This document shows positions 27,435 to 36,579 of a stretch of 64,000 bases of DNA, in pieces. Origin of the DNA: Pseudomonas sp. 7SR1 (GTDB taxonomy: Bacteria > Pseudomonadota > Gammaproteobacteria > Pseudomonadales > Pseudomonadaceae); NCBI RefSeq assembly GCF_900156465.1, contig NZ_LT707064.1:1-64000 (forward strand), read 5' to 3'. Within the stretch, counting starts at the first letter, position 1. Each line of letters starts with the position of its first letter. The notes beneath the pieces were generated by a model that worked only from the letters and a program-made list of their open reading frames with translations, searched no databases and was not told the DNA's origin. The position numbers and the translations under genes are program-made.

Positions 27435-28525
27435 GGCCGCACCCCTTCGGCGAATGCCGCCATGGCTCGCTTGAGCAATTCGTTGTGGCGATAGCTGCCA
27501 TCGCGATCATCGCCATAGCGCACGATGACCAGCCGGGCGCTGGGAATGATGTACAAGGCCTGCCCCCAATGCCCCAGTGCGGCGTAAGTGTCCGGTGGCG
27601 CGTCGGGCCAGGGATGGAGGGAGCGGTCGGCGGCGCGATTGAGCCACCAGTGGCCACCGGGCACGGCTTCGTCCTGGCCAGCCTGGAACCGGGTGAAAGG
27701 TTCGCGATTGAACGCAACCCACTCCTTGGGAATCAATTGCCGCTCGCCCCAGCGGCCGTCCCGTTGCATCAACAACCCGACACGCGCCAGGTCCCGCGCC
27801 GTGAGGTAGGCATAGGACGAACCGACGAAGGTGCCGCTGGCATCGGTTTCCCAGGTTGCCTGGCGGATACCCAACGGTTCGAACAGCGCCGTCCAGGGGT
27901 AATCGGCGTATCGCGTCGGCCCGACAATGTTTTTCAACGCCGCCGCCAGCAGGTTGCTGTCGCCGCTGGAATAACGGAATACCTGCCCCGGCGGACTGAA
28001 ACTTTCATGCTGCGCAGTGAACGCCGCCATGTCGTGGCGTCCGCGGGTGTAGAGCATCGCCACCACGGAGGACTTGAGTGGCGCGTATTCGTAGTCTTCC
28101 TGCCAATCCAGGCCCGAGGCCCAGTGAAAAAGATCGGCCAGGGTCACGCCCGGGTGCTTGCCCAACGCCGGGTAGTACCGGGCGACCGGCTCTTGCAGGC
28201 CAAACAGTTTTTCACCGTAGGCCACGCCGAACACCGTCGCCAGCAGGCTTTTACTGATGGACCAGGTCAGGTGCGGGGTCTGGGCAGTGTTCGGTCCGGC
28301 GTAGCGTTCGTAGACCAGCCGACCGTCCTGGATCACCAGCAGCGCATCGGTGCGGATGCCCTCACGGTTTGCATCGTCCCGGGGTGGGAAGGCGTATTGT
28401 TCCAAGGCTTCGATGGCCGGCCCGCTCGGGGTCGGGCCACTTGGCCATTGCTCGCCGGGCCAGTCTTCGGCCTGGACGCTCAGGTTGAGTATCAGCAACG
28501 GAATCAGGAACCAGCCTTTGGACAT
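27431..28525 (-). CDS. Serine hydrolase, class C beta-lactamase fold
   Basis: 364 aa with signal peptide ending SVQAE, the SxxK nucleophile motif Ser89-Ile-Ser-Lys92, a Tyr motif in RYSSGDSN, and GHWGQ in the position of the KTG box. These mark the beta-lactamase/esterase EstB/NylB-like family rather than a true AmpC. Probable periplasmic esterase or peptidase; substrate unknown. The ATG at 28525 was chosen for its signal peptide. Coupled to the 102-aa protein downstream. Confidence 0.85.
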   Translation of the reverse strand: MSKGWFLIPLLILNLSVQAEDWPGEQWPSGPTPSGPAIEALEQYAFPPRDDANREGIRTDALLVIQDGRLVYERYAGPNTAQTPHLTWSISKSLLATVFGVAYGEKLFGLQEPVARYYPALGKHPGVTLADLFHWASGLDWQEDYEYAPLKSSVVAMLYTRGRHDMAAFTAQHESFSPPGQVFRYSSGDSNLLAAALKNIVGPTRYADYPWTALFEPLGIRQATWETDASGTFVGSSYAYLTARDLARVGLLMQRDGRWGERQLIPKEWVAFNREPFTRFQAGQDEAVPGGHWWLNRAADRSLHPWPDAPPDTYAALGHWGQALYIIPSARLVIVRYGDDRDGSYRHNELLKRAMAAFAEGVRP

Positions 28526-28594
28526 GCTTGGGGCTCGCAGGATTGAACCTTCAGAGCCTATGCAGACTTGATGACAATTTGAGTGTGTGTGCCC

Positions 28595-28628
28595 CCTTGT
28601 GGGAGCGAACTTGCTCGCTCCCACAAGG
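28595..28628. repeat. Perfect REP hairpin
   Basis: 14-bp perfect stem CCTTGTGGGAGCGA / TCGCTCCCACAAGG with a 6-nt loop, a compact REP just upstream of the serine hydrolase and behind the next gene on the minus strand. Confidence 0.85.
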
Positions 28629-28645
28629 AGTGGTCGTCTGGAGGA

Positions 28646-29518
28646 CTATCCCAACGCCTTGGCCAACCGCTTGGCCCGCGCGCCCGCCGCCATCTCCATC
28701 ACCGCTTTATCCCGCGTCCACATCTCGCGCCACGGCGCAGGCCCGGCGGCCAGTGCGGTATTCAGTTCGCCATCAAGCCCGTCGAACTGCGCGAACAACC
28801 CGCCCAGCAGCACGTGCCCGGACGCGCTGGACGGATTGTGAAGGCTCACCTGCGCGCAACCGGCCAGCAGCGCGAGCAGGCGCAATTGCAACGCCTGGGG
28901 CCAGGCGCATTCCTGCCCCACGCCATACAGCCAGGCGGTCATGGCACTGAGCACGTAAAGATCTTCCAAGGTGCGAAACGGCTTGACGTACGCGTCCCAA
29001 CCGTCCCCCGCCAACAATTCGCACAGCGCGTCGTCGAGCAGGACGCGGCCATGGCTGACGTCTGGCATCAAGGTAATGGCCGGGAGTTTTTCCAGGGTTA
29101 CGCCAGGCTCGCCGGGATAGACCACGGCCAGGTTCAGTCGTGGCGTTTCACCCGGCGCTTCGCAGCGAGCGGCAATCAGCAGCCATTCGGCGGCATCCCC
29201 GGCGGTGACGAAATCCTTGCGTCCAGTCAGGCGCAGATCCGCCAGGCGGGTCTGCATGTCCGCCGGGCGCAGGCTGCGCTGCTCAGTGGCGCACAACGCG
29301 CCGAGGCTGTGGGGCGCGCTGGGCCAGAGCGCGCGCAACGCTGCCTGGTAGCCCACCAGGAAGGCCAGTCCCGGTGTCGCCATCAATCGCGCGCCGGCCA
29401 CCGCCAACTCGAACGGCGTGACCGGCCCCAGGCGTTGCAACAACGCCGCGTACCCCTCGGCCAGGTCCGAATGGGCAGTCAGCCGTTCGCCACGTGCGAT
29501 CAGGGTTTGCCAAAGCAT
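28646..29518 (-). CDS. Short acyl-CoA-dehydrogenase-like protein
   Basis: 290 aa. Segments such as FELAVAGARLMATPGLAFLVGYQAA, LRLTGRKDFVTAGDAAEWLLIAAR and a helical C-terminal half (LEDLYVLSAMTAWLYGVGQE) resemble the acyl-CoA dehydrogenase fold, but it is about 90 residues shorter than usual members. Function unknown and possibly non-catalytic. The Met at 29518 was preferred because GAGGAA lies 8 bp upstream; the ATG at 29542 lacks a ribosome site. Divergent from olsB. Confidence 0.6.
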   Translation of the reverse strand: MLWQTLIARGERLTAHSDLAEGYAALLQRLGPVTPFELAVAGARLMATPGLAFLVGYQAALRALWPSAPHSLGALCATEQRSLRPADMQTRLADLRLTGRKDFVTAGDAAEWLLIAARCEAPGETPRLNLAVVYPGEPGVTLEKLPAITLMPDVSHGRVLLDDALCELLAGDGWDAYVKPFRTLEDLYVLSAMTAWLYGVGQECAWPQALQLRLLALLAGCAQVSLHNPSSASGHVLLGGLFAQFDGLDGELNTALAAGPAPWREMWTRDKAVMEMAAGARAKRLAKALG

Positions 29519-29662
29519 GGGAGGTTCCTCGAGGGCTGTCATATAAGCATCACCAAAGCTTCATGGTGATGACACCGGGGCTACATAGCCTGACTTTGCA
29601 CAACATGGCTGCATAAAGAAAGTCGACTGGCTGCAACTGAACAGCCCGCACGGAGATTCGCT

Positions 29663-30418
29663 ATGACTCAGATCGCCCGCATCAGCGACACCGGCAATGA
29701 ACGCCGCCTGCAAGCCGAACGCCTGGTCGGCGCCCAGGCCTTGCAAGAAGCCCAGGCCCTGCGCTTCAACGTCTTCAGCGGCGAGTTCAACGCCAAGCTC
29801 AAGGGCGCGGAAATGGGTCTGGACATGGATGACTATGATGTTCATTGCGCCCACATCGGCGTACGCGACCTGAACACCGGCCGCCTCGTGGCGACCACTC
29901 GCCTGCTCGACCACCAGGCCGCCAGTAGCCTGGGACGCTTCTACAGCGAAGAAGAATTCAGCCTCCACGGCCTGGTCCATCTCAAGGGCCCGATCCTGGA
30001 GATCGGCCGGACCTGCGTCGACCCGGCCTACCGTAACGGCGGCACCATCGCGGTGCTCTGGGGGGAACTGGCCGAAGTCCTGAACGAGGGCGGCTACAGC
30101 TACCTGATGGGTTGCGCCAGCATTGCGATGCAGGACGGCGGCATCCAGGCCCAGGCGATCATGCAACGCCTGCGCGAGCGCTACCTGTGCAACGAACACC
30201 TGCAAGCCGTACCGAAAAAACCGTTGCCGACCCTGGACGTGCCGTCCAATGTCATCGCCGAAATGCCGCCGTTGCTCAAGGCCTACATGCGCCTGGGTGC
30301 GAAGATCTGCGGCGAGCCGTGCTGGGACGAGGAATTCCAGGTGGCCGATGTGTTCATCCTGCTCAAGCGCGATGACCTTTGCCCACGCTACGCCCGCCAC
30401 TTCAAGGCAGCGGTTTGA
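29663..30418 (+). CDS. olsB: Ornithine N-acyltransferase OlsB
   Basis: 251-aa GNAT-fold enzyme that transfers a 3-hydroxyacyl group from ACP to ornithine, the first step of ornithine lipid synthesis. [32 protein letters not shown] and the [10 protein letters not shown] segment are family signatures. Its stop overlaps the olsA start by one base (TGATG). Ornithine lipids replace phospholipids mainly under phosphate limitation; I see no clear Pho box in the 144-bp upstream gap. Confidence 0.92.
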   Translation: MTQIARISDTGNERRLQAERLVGAQALQEAQALRFNVFSGEFNAKLKGAEMGLDMDDYDVHCAHIGVRDLNTGRLVATTRLLDHQAASSLGRFYSEEEFSLHGLVHLKGPILEIGRTCVDPAYRNGGTIAVLWGELAEVLNEGGYSYLMGCASIAMQDGGIQAQAIMQRLRERYLCNEHLQAVPKKPLPTLDVPSNVIAEMPPLLKAYMRLGAKICGEPCWDEEFQVADVFILLKRDDLCPRYARHFKAAV

Positions 30419-31212
30419 TGAGCCGCTCAAGGGTGTACGCGCGGATCGCGCGCGTCCTGCTGGTGGTGGCGCTGGGTCTGGGCATGGCCAGCGTGTTCGG
30501 TGTTTTCGAGCGCCTGGGGCTTGCCCACTCCATGGTACGTCGTCAGCGCTGGTCGCGGTTCTTCATGGCACGGCTGAGCAATGCCCTGCCCTTTTCCGTG
30601 ACCGTCCATGGGCAATTGCCGCGACAGCCGATGCTGTGGGTCAGCAACCACGTGTCCTGGACCGACATCCCGCTGCTGGGCATGCTCACTCCGATGTCAT
30701 TCCTGTCCAAGGCTGAAGTGCGCACCTGGCCGGTGGCCGGCTGGCTGGCGGCGAAGGCCGGTAGCCTGTTCATTCGCCGTGGCTCGGGCGACAGCCAGTT
30801 GATCCGCAAGCAGATGACCCGTCACCTGCAACAGACCCACCCATTGCTGATGTTCCCGGAAGGGACCACCACCGACGGGCGGTCCCTGCGCACCTTCCAC
30901 GGTCGCCTGTTATCGGCCGCCATCGATGCCGAGGTGGCGCTGCAGCCTGTGGCGATCCGTTACCTGCGCAACGGCGAGCCCGATTCCCTGGCCCCTTTCA
31001 TTGGCGATGACGACCTGCTGTCGCACCTGATGCGCTTGTTTGCCAACGATCGGGGCGACGTTCACATTTACCTGCTGCAACCCATCGCCTGCCAAGGCCA
31101 GGAACGCGCGGCCCTGGCTTTCCAGGCGCAACAGGCGGTACACAAGGCATTGTTCGGAACGATTCCCGAGAAACAGCAAGCGCCGACACGGCCTGCGGCA
31201 ATTGCGGCCTGA
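30418..31212 (+). CDS. olsA: Lyso-ornithine lipid O-acyltransferase OlsA
   Basis: 264-aa PlsC-type acyltransferase that esterifies lyso-ornithine lipid, the second step after OlsB. HX4D motif His78-Asp83 in NHVSWTD, then FIRRGSGDS and FPEGTTTDG. It has an N-terminal membrane segment (about residues 10-30). The overlapping start with olsB and PlsC motifs together support OlsA over a general PlsC. A REP pair follows. Confidence 0.9.
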   Translation: MSRSRVYARIARVLLVVALGLGMASVFGVFERLGLAHSMVRRQRWSRFFMARLSNALPFSVTVHGQLPRQPMLWVSNHVSWTDIPLLGMLTPMSFLSKAEVRTWPVAGWLAAKAGSLFIRRGSGDSQLIRKQMTRHLQQTHPLLMFPEGTTTDGRSLRTFHGRLLSAAIDAEVALQPVAIRYLRNGEPDSLAPFIGDDDLLSHLMRLFANDRGDVHIYLLQPIACQGQERAALAFQAQQAVHKALFGTIPEKQQAPTRPAAIAA

Positions 31213-31233
31213 CCCGGATCTCTGCGCGGCCCC

Positions 31234-31325
31234 CCTGTGGGAGCAAGCTGGCTGACGATAGCGGCTTAACATTCAGCAGACGAGCTGCCTGATGCACCGC
31301 TATCGCCAGCCAGCTCGCTCCCACA
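31234..31325. repeat. REP pair between olsA and acpH
   Basis: Inverted REP arms TGTGGGAGCAAGCTGGCTGA and TCGCCAGCCAGCTCGCTCCC, about 45 nt apart, separating convergent genes. The right arm reaches within a base or two of the acpH stop codon. Confidence 0.9.
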
Positions 31326-31326
31326 A

Positions 31327-31911
31327 TCAGATCCGGGGCGCGGCCTGGTTTTGTACAAAGTCCTGCAACTGCGGGTAAAACAACTGGAAGTCCTCGCTCA
31401 GCGGCTCATAGAGCTCGATCAATTCCTTCATCGCCCCGGCCAGTTCCTCGGGCCGGGACAGGCGGCGGGAAATGCCACGCAGTACCTGCCCCAGCACTTC
31501 GAATTCCTGATAGGACCCCAGCCAGTCATCCGCCGCCATATACGGCGCGATCTGTGCCAGGCGCCCTGGCAATTGCGGTTCGGTGCTCAGTACCTGGTAG
31601 ACACGGGACGTGAAATCCACCAGCGGCCCTTCGCCGTACAACGCCCAGTCCCGGGCCAGGCAGTGGTCGAAAAACACATCCAGCACGATCCCGGCATAGC
31701 GCCGTCGCACCGTGGAAAACCGCGACAGGGCGATGTCCACCAAAGGGTGGCGGTCGGTGTAATGGTCGATGCGTCGATGCAAGGCGATCCCTGCTTCGAT
31801 CCGCGGGTCATACAGCCCTTGCAGCGGTCCCTTGACGAAGTCGCCGTAGAGACTTCCGAGCAGTTGTTCCCGGCCGGGGCCGCCGAGGTGCAGGTGCGCG
31901 AGATAGTTCAT
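31327..31911 (-). CDS. acpH: Acyl carrier protein phosphodiesterase
   Basis: 194 aa, DUF479/AcpH family, starting MNYLAHLHL and carrying GDFVKGPL, HRRIDHYTDRHP and VLDVFFDHCLARDW. Removes the 4'-phosphopantetheine group from holo-ACP. Length equals E. coli AcpH (193 aa). Divergent from the ArsR gene. Confidence 0.92.
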   Translation of the reverse strand: MNYLAHLHLGGPGREQLLGSLYGDFVKGPLQGLYDPRIEAGIALHRRIDHYTDRHPLVDIALSRFSTVRRRYAGIVLDVFFDHCLARDWALYGEGPLVDFTSRVYQVLSTEPQLPGRLAQIAPYMAADDWLGSYQEFEVLGQVLRGISRRLSRPEELAGAMKELIELYEPLSEDFQLFYPQLQDFVQNQAAPRI

Positions 31912-31938
31912 GGGGGCCAGCTTAGCATCGCCAAGCTC

Positions 31939-32042
31939 ATATCGTTATAACCCGATATAGCGATTTGTTCGCTGCTCAGATCGAATCCATATTGGTATAT
32001 CGCGAAGCAACGATTTAAGGTTCGCCTTATCGCGATATAGCG
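31939..32042. promoter_or_regulatory. AT-rich palindromic control region of the ArsR cassette
   Basis: Between acpH and the ArsR gene, four related boxes occur in an AT-rich stretch unlike its surroundings: ATATCGTTAT (31939), CGATATAGCG (31953 and again 32033), TATATCGCG (31996), and the perfect palindrome TATCGCGATA (32028-32037). Repeated dyads directly upstream of an ArsR-type repressor are best read as its operators (inference). Confidence 0.65.
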
Positions 32043-32065
32043 TTTTACTCACTACGGCTGCCTCC

Positions 32066-32368
32066 ATGACCCTCGACCTCGACGAAATAATAAAAGCCCT
32101 GGCACACCCAGTACGGCGAGACATCCTCAACTGGCTCAAGGACCCCAAGGTCCAGTTCCCCGAACAGTTGCACAACCATGAATTCGGCATCTGCGCCGGA
32201 CAGATCGACCAGCGTTGCGGCCTGTCGCAGTCCACGGTGTCGGCTCATCTGGCGGTGTTGCAACGGGCGGGGCTGATCACTAGCCAGAAGGTCGGTCAAT
32301 GGCACTTCTTCAAACGCAACGAGGAAGTGATCCAGCAGTTCCTCAAGCAAATGAGCCAAGAGCTCTGA
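32066..32368 (+). CDS. ArsR-family winged-helix regulator
   Basis: 100-aa winged-helix repressor: DEIIKALAHPVRRDILNWL at the N-terminus and the recognition helix region GLSQSTVSAHLAVLQRAGLI. It lacks the classical ELCVCDL metal box; Cys is present only in GICAGQ and RCGLS. It heads the MFS-XenB cassette and probably represses it through the dyads just upstream. A thiol or electrophile signal would fit with XenB (inference). Confidence 0.85.
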   Translation: MTLDLDEIIKALAHPVRRDILNWLKDPKVQFPEQLHNHEFGICAGQIDQRCGLSQSTVSAHLAVLQRAGLITSQKVGQWHFFKRNEEVIQQFLKQMSQEL

Positions 32369-32385
32369 TTCGACAAGGACCCGCC

Positions 32386-33552
32386 ATGCCCCTCTCGCTA
32401 CTCATCCTGGCCCTGAGCGCCTTCGCCATCGGCACCACTGAGTTCGTCATCATGGGCCTGCTGCCCGATGTGGCGGCCGACCTGGGAGTCTCGATCCCGG
32501 GTGCCGGCTGGCTGGTGACTGGCTACGCCCTGGGCGTGGCCATCGGTGCGCCGTTCATGGCCCTGGCTACCGCCAGTCTGCCGCGCAAGGCCGCACTGGT
32601 GGTGCTGATGGGGATCTTCATCGTCGGCAACCTGCTCTGCGCCATCGCCAGCGACTACAACGTGCTGATGTTCGCCCGGGTGGTCACCGCCCTGTGCCAT
32701 GGCGCGTTCTTCGGCATCGGCTCGGTGGTGGCCGCCGGCCTGGTGGCGCCCAACAAGCGTGCCTCGGCCGTGGCCCTGATGTTCACCGGCCTGACCCTGG
32801 CCAACGTGCTCGGCGTGCCGCTGGGCACCGCACTGGGCCAGGAAGCCGGCTGGCGCTCGACCTTCTGGGCCGTGACCGTCATCGGCGTGGTGGCGCTGAT
32901 TGGCCTGATCCGCTTCCTGCCGGCCAAGCGCGATGAAGAAAAACTCGACATGCGCTCGGAACTGGTGGCGCTCAAGGGCGCCGGCCTGTGGCTGTCCCTG
33001 ACCATGACGGCCCTGTTTTCCGCTTCGGTATTCGCCCTGTTCACCTACGTCGCTCCCTTGCTGGGCGAGGTCACCGGCGTATCGCCCCGTGGCGTGACCT
33101 GGACCCTGGTGCTGATCGGCCTGGGCCTGACCCTGGGCAACATCATCGGTGGCAAGCTGGCGGACAGGAGCCTGTCGAACACCCTGATGGGCGTGTTCAT
33201 CGCCATGGCCGTGGTGTCCACCATGCTGAGCTGGACCAGCGTGGCGCTGATCCCCAGCGAAATCACCCTGTTCCTGTGGGCCACCGCCTGCTTTGCCGCC
33301 GTGCCGGCCCTGCAGGTAAACGTGGTGACCTTCGGCAAGTCCGCGCCGAACCTGGTTTCCACCCTGAATATCGGCGCCTTCAATATCGGCAACGCCCTGG
33401 GTGCCTGGGTCGGCGGCAGCGTCATCGACCACGGCCTGGGCCTGACCGCCGTGCCCCTGGCCGCCGGCGCCCTCGCGGTACTGGCGCTGCTGGTCACCCT
33501 GATCACTTTCCGCCGGGGCGGCAATGCCGACCTGGCACCGGCCACCCCTTGA
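32386..33552 (+). CDS. MFS transporter, AraJ/YdhP-like
   Basis: 388-aa, 12-segment major facilitator beginning MPLSLLILALSAFAIGTTEFVIMGLLPDVA, the signature of the AraJ/YdhP/NepI-type efflux group. AAGGA is found upstream of the ATG, 17 bp after the ArsR stop. It is co-transcribed with the ArsR gene and xenB, so it likely exports the compound or product handled by XenB. Confidence 0.85.
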   Translation: MPLSLLILALSAFAIGTTEFVIMGLLPDVAADLGVSIPGAGWLVTGYALGVAIGAPFMALATASLPRKAALVVLMGIFIVGNLLCAIASDYNVLMFARVVTALCHGAFFGIGSVVAAGLVAPNKRASAVALMFTGLTLANVLGVPLGTALGQEAGWRSTFWAVTVIGVVALIGLIRFLPAKRDEEKLDMRSELVALKGAGLWLSLTMTALFSASVFALFTYVAPLLGEVTGVSPRGVTWTLVLIGLGLTLGNIIGGKLADRSLSNTLMGVFIAMAVVSTMLSWTSVALIPSEITLFLWATACFAAVPALQVNVVTFGKSAPNLVSTLNIGAFNIGNALGAWVGGSVIDHGLGLTAVPLAAGALAVLALLVTLITFRRGGNADLAPATP

Positions 33553-33589
33553 CTCTCAACAATCCCTGACACTGACGAGGCAGTCATTC

Positions 33590-34639
33590 ATGACCACCAT
33601 TTTCGACCCGATCAAACTCGGCGACATCGAACTGAAAAACCGCATCATCATGGCACCGCTCACCCGTTGCCGCGCCGACGCAGGCCGTGTGCCGAATGCG
33701 CTGATGGCCGAGTACTACGTGCAACGCGCCTCCGCCGGCCTGATCCTCAGCGAGGCGACCTCCGTCACGCCGATGGGCGTGGGCTATCCGGATACCCCGG
33801 GTATCTGGTCCAACGACCAGGTGCGCGGCTGGGCCAACATCACCAAGGCGGTACACGGTGCCGGCGGCAAGATTTTCCTGCAGCTGTGGCATGTGGGCCG
33901 CATCTCCCATCCGTCCTACCTGAACGGTGAAACACCGGTTGCCCCCAGCGCCATCCAACCCAAGGGCCATGTCAGCCTGGTTCGTCCACTGGCCGACTAT
34001 CCAACGCCACGCGCGCTGGAAACCGCTGAGATCGCCGACATCGTCGATGCCTACCGCGTAGGCGCCGAAAATGCCAAGGCCGCCGGCTTCGACGGTGTGG
34101 AAATCCACGGTGCCAACGGCTACCTGCTCGATCAGTTCCTGCAAAGCAGCACCAACCAGCGCACCGACAATTACGGCGGCTCCCTGGAAAACCGAGCCCG
34201 CCTGCTACTGGAAGTGACCGACGCAGCCATCGAAGTCTGGGGAGCCGGCCGGGTCGGCGTGCACCTGGCGCCACGGGCCGACTCCCATGACATGGGCGAC
34301 GAGAATCGCCTGGAAACCTTCAGCTACGTGGCCCGGGAACTGGGCAAGCGCGGCATTGCCTTCATCTGCTCGCGCGAGAAGGAAGGCGACGACAGCATTG
34401 GCCCGCAACTCAAGCAAGCGTTCGGCGGCCCGTACATCGCCAACGAACGTTTCACCAAGGACCGCGCCAATGCCTGGCTGGCCGAAGGCAAAGCCGATGC
34501 CGTGGCCTTCGGCGTGCCGTTCATTGCCAACCCGGACCTGCCGGCCCGACTGAAAGCCGATGCACCGCTGAACGAACCGCACCCGGAAACCTTCTATGGC
34601 AAAGGTCCGGTGGGTTATATCGACTACCCGGTGATGTAA
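33590..34639 (+). CDS. xenB: Old yellow enzyme xenobiotic reductase
   Basis: 349-aa FMN-dependent NAD(P)H oxidoreductase. FDPIKLGDIELKNRIIMAPLTRCRA, LWHVGRISH and VEIHGANGYLLDQFLQ match Pseudomonas XenB, which reduces nitrate esters, nitroaromatics and unsaturated carbonyls. It has the same length as XenB of P. fluorescens and ends the ArsR-MFS-XenB operon. An intrinsic terminator follows. Confidence 0.92.
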   Translation: MTTIFDPIKLGDIELKNRIIMAPLTRCRADAGRVPNALMAEYYVQRASAGLILSEATSVTPMGVGYPDTPGIWSNDQVRGWANITKAVHGAGGKIFLQLWHVGRISHPSYLNGETPVAPSAIQPKGHVSLVRPLADYPTPRALETAEIADIVDAYRVGAENAKAAGFDGVEIHGANGYLLDQFLQSSTNQRTDNYGGSLENRARLLLEVTDAAIEVWGAGRVGVHLAPRADSHDMGDENRLETFSYVARELGKRGIAFICSREKEGDDSIGPQLKQAFGGPYIANERFTKDRANAWLAEGKADAVAFGVPFIANPDLPARLKADAPLNEPHPETFYGKGPVGYIDYPVM

Positions 34640-34661
34640 GTCAGAAAACCAGGCCTTACCC

Positions 34662-34695
34662 AAAGCCCCGACTCGAAAGAGCCGGGGCTTTTTTA
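34662..34695 (+). terminator. Intrinsic terminator after xenB
   Basis: AAAGCCCCG / CGGGGCTTT stem (with CTC mismatch interior) and T-run TTTTTT, 22 bp after xenB. Confidence 0.9.
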
Positions 34696-34699
34696 TACC

Positions 34700-34973
34700 T
34701 GCAGTTTTTAGAATCCAACGGACCAGCAACAACCGAAATATCAAATAACAAGACAACAAGCAGCTGCTGTGGATTCAAGCATTCAACAACGCTAATAATA
34801 AAGCCCGAACCAATTACTACTCAGCCAATGGATTACCACTTATAAGCTCACAGCCATCAATCAATTAAATCCCGATAAATAGTTCATCACGCAACCCCTT
34901 TGAATCAAACCAAACAACACACTATCAATACCTATGTGGGCTTTAGCGAGCCTGTAAAAAGAGATACCTTACT
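34700..34973. other. AT-rich intergenic stretch
   Basis: About 270 bp much richer in A and T than the rest of the window, with no gene on either strand. It separates the xenB terminator from the secreted orphan gene and may carry that gene's promoter or mark a past insertion. Confidence 0.6.
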
Positions 34974-35480
34974 ATGAACATTCTGAAAAGTTTCACCCTT
35001 GCCCTGCTATTCGGACCGGCGATGGTTGCCAGCAGCCTGGCCAATACCGGGGTCACCGTGGAGATCACCAATCACACCCCGCGCACCCTGAACATGATCA
35101 ACATGGTCACAAACCCGGCACAGCCGGCGGACTTGTCCCTGAGCGGTTACGATGTTGCCTCCAAGTCCACTCGAAACATCTATTTCGTCAATAAAAGAAA
35201 ATACACTTATCCCACTTCCGACTGGCAACCCAGCCTGAGAAAAGTCAAGCCGATCGAAATTCTGCTCTCGTATCAAATGGACGGGTCCGAATTCGGCTGC
35301 CAAGTACAAACCCGATTCGAAGCCCCTATCGGTTTTGGTGTTCTCGAACCTCGTTATCGACCCGACTGGAAAAGCAGGACCGCCTACACCGGCAATGGCG
35401 AATATACCTGCCGCTCGGAAATTTCCCAGAAGATGCTGGAGCCGCCTTTCAGCTACACCGTCCGCCTTATTGTCGAGTAA
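34974..35480 (+). CDS. Secreted protein of unknown function
   Basis: 168 aa with a signal peptide ending SSLAN. The mature part looks beta-rich (TGVTVEITNHTPRTLNMINMV), has two Cys (in EFGCQVQ and YTCRSE) that could form a disulfide, and ends in SYTVRLIVE. I recognise no family with confidence; the start resembles small beta-sandwich secreted proteins. Codon use is less GC-biased than the neighbours and the upstream gap is AT-rich, which suggests recent acquisition. Confidence 0.7.
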   Translation: MNILKSFTLALLFGPAMVASSLANTGVTVEITNHTPRTLNMINMVTNPAQPADLSLSGYDVASKSTRNIYFVNKRKYTYPTSDWQPSLRKVKPIEILLSYQMDGSEFGCQVQTRFEAPIGFGVLEPRYRPDWKSRTAYTGNGEYTCRSEISQKMLEPPFSYTVRLIVE

Positions 35481-35610
35481 TTTAATGGACAGTTGCGGAT
35501 CGCCCCGCACAGGCGCCGCAATGCCACCCCATACATGAAGCTGCCATGGTGATCCGGCATGATCGAGCGATAGCGCGTTGTCGCCGGACCTGGCAACTGC
35601 TCCATGAACG

Positions 35611-35640
35611 ACCCGCCGGGATCCATGCCCGGCGGGTTTT
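35611..35640. terminator. Terminator between secreted protein and ttgR
   Basis: ACCCGCCGGG / CCCGGCGGGT hairpin followed by TTTT, between convergent genes. Confidence 0.75.
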
Positions 35641-35685
35641 GCCGATCCGCTATTGACACAAACCGATGCAATTACTCATTTTGTT

Positions 35686-36318
35686 TCATTTGCGCAGGCT
35701 GGGGCTCAGGTGCAGCATGTCCAGCCCGATGTCTACCCAGCGCTCGGCCTCACCCGCCAGCGCGAAGCTGTCGGGTGCCAGCAGCCACTGGTACAGAATG
35801 CCGTCTATATAGGCGTGAAGAGCGATCGCCGCCCTGTCGGTATCCAGGTCATCCGGCAGTTGGCCGCGATTCATCGCATTGCGCAGCGACAGCGCGATCC
35901 GCACGTTGCAGTCGAGATTGACCTGGCGCCGCTGCTGGCGCAAATCGCACATTTCGTCGGTGAACTCGCACTTATGGAAAAGAATCTCATTGATGCGTCG
36001 GGTTTTCGGGTCCAGGGCCACCTGTTGGAACAGGCGAACCAGCAGCTTGCGCACACACCCCAGGGGGTCGAGTTCCTCTTCATTTTCACTGGCGCGCGCC
36101 AGGTCATCGAGCGGCTCGTGCAAGGTATCGAGCATGGCCTGGAGCAGATCCGCCTTGTTGCTGAAATGCCAGTAGATGGCACCGCGCGTCACACCGGCCA
36201 GCGTCGCGATGTCAGCCAGCGTCGTGCGCGCCACGCCCCGCTCGAAAAAAGCCTTTTCGGCCGCTTCGAGTATCTGGCTGCGAGTCTCCAGGGCTTCCTC
36301 TTTGGTACGACGGACCAT
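35686..36318 (-). CDS. ttgR: TetR-family efflux repressor TtgR/EmhR
   Basis: 210-aa repressor starting [20 protein letters not shown] with the helix-turn-helix [20 protein letters not shown]. It matches TtgR of P. putida in length and sequence ([20 protein letters not shown], ending LSPSLRK). Binds plant antimicrobials and antibiotics and de-represses the pump. Divergent from ttgABC across a 261-bp control region. In P. fluorescens the same system is called emhR/emhABC. Confidence 0.92.
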   Translation of the reverse strand: MVRRTKEEALETRSQILEAAEKAFFERGVARTTLADIATLAGVTRGAIYWHFSNKADLLQAMLDTLHEPLDDLARASENEEELDPLGCVRKLLVRLFQQVALDPKTRRINEILFHKCEFTDEMCDLRQQRRQVNLDCNVRIALSLRNAMNRGQLPDDLDTDRAAIALHAYIDGILYQWLLAPDSFALAGEAERWVDIGLDMLHLSPSLRK

Positions 36319-36462
36319 GGCAGTAACCACCTCAATCAGGATGCGTCAGCAATGCGTAAAGGTCAGCTGAACGAATGGGAGGCGATCGTCCATGGAACGC
36401 GCTCCCGGTCTGTACGAGCCTTTGTCAGGCTTTTGTAAACCGGATGGTACGCAATTTGGCTG

Positions 36463-36494
36463 TTTACAAACAACCATGTACGTAAGTATATTTC
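36463..36494. promoter_or_regulatory. TtgR operator
   Basis: TTTACAAACAACCATG followed by TACGTAAGTAT closely matches the TtgR-binding inverted repeat of the P. putida ttgR-ttgABC intergenic region. It lies between the two divergent starts, where it would cover both promoters. Confidence 0.8.
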
Positions 36495-36579
36495 TTAGCA
36501 ACCTACTAGTTGAAAATGCGCCTTTGTAACCTTCCAACCTTTCGAGTGCGCCCGTTGCGTGCCTGACCCGAGGATTTCC

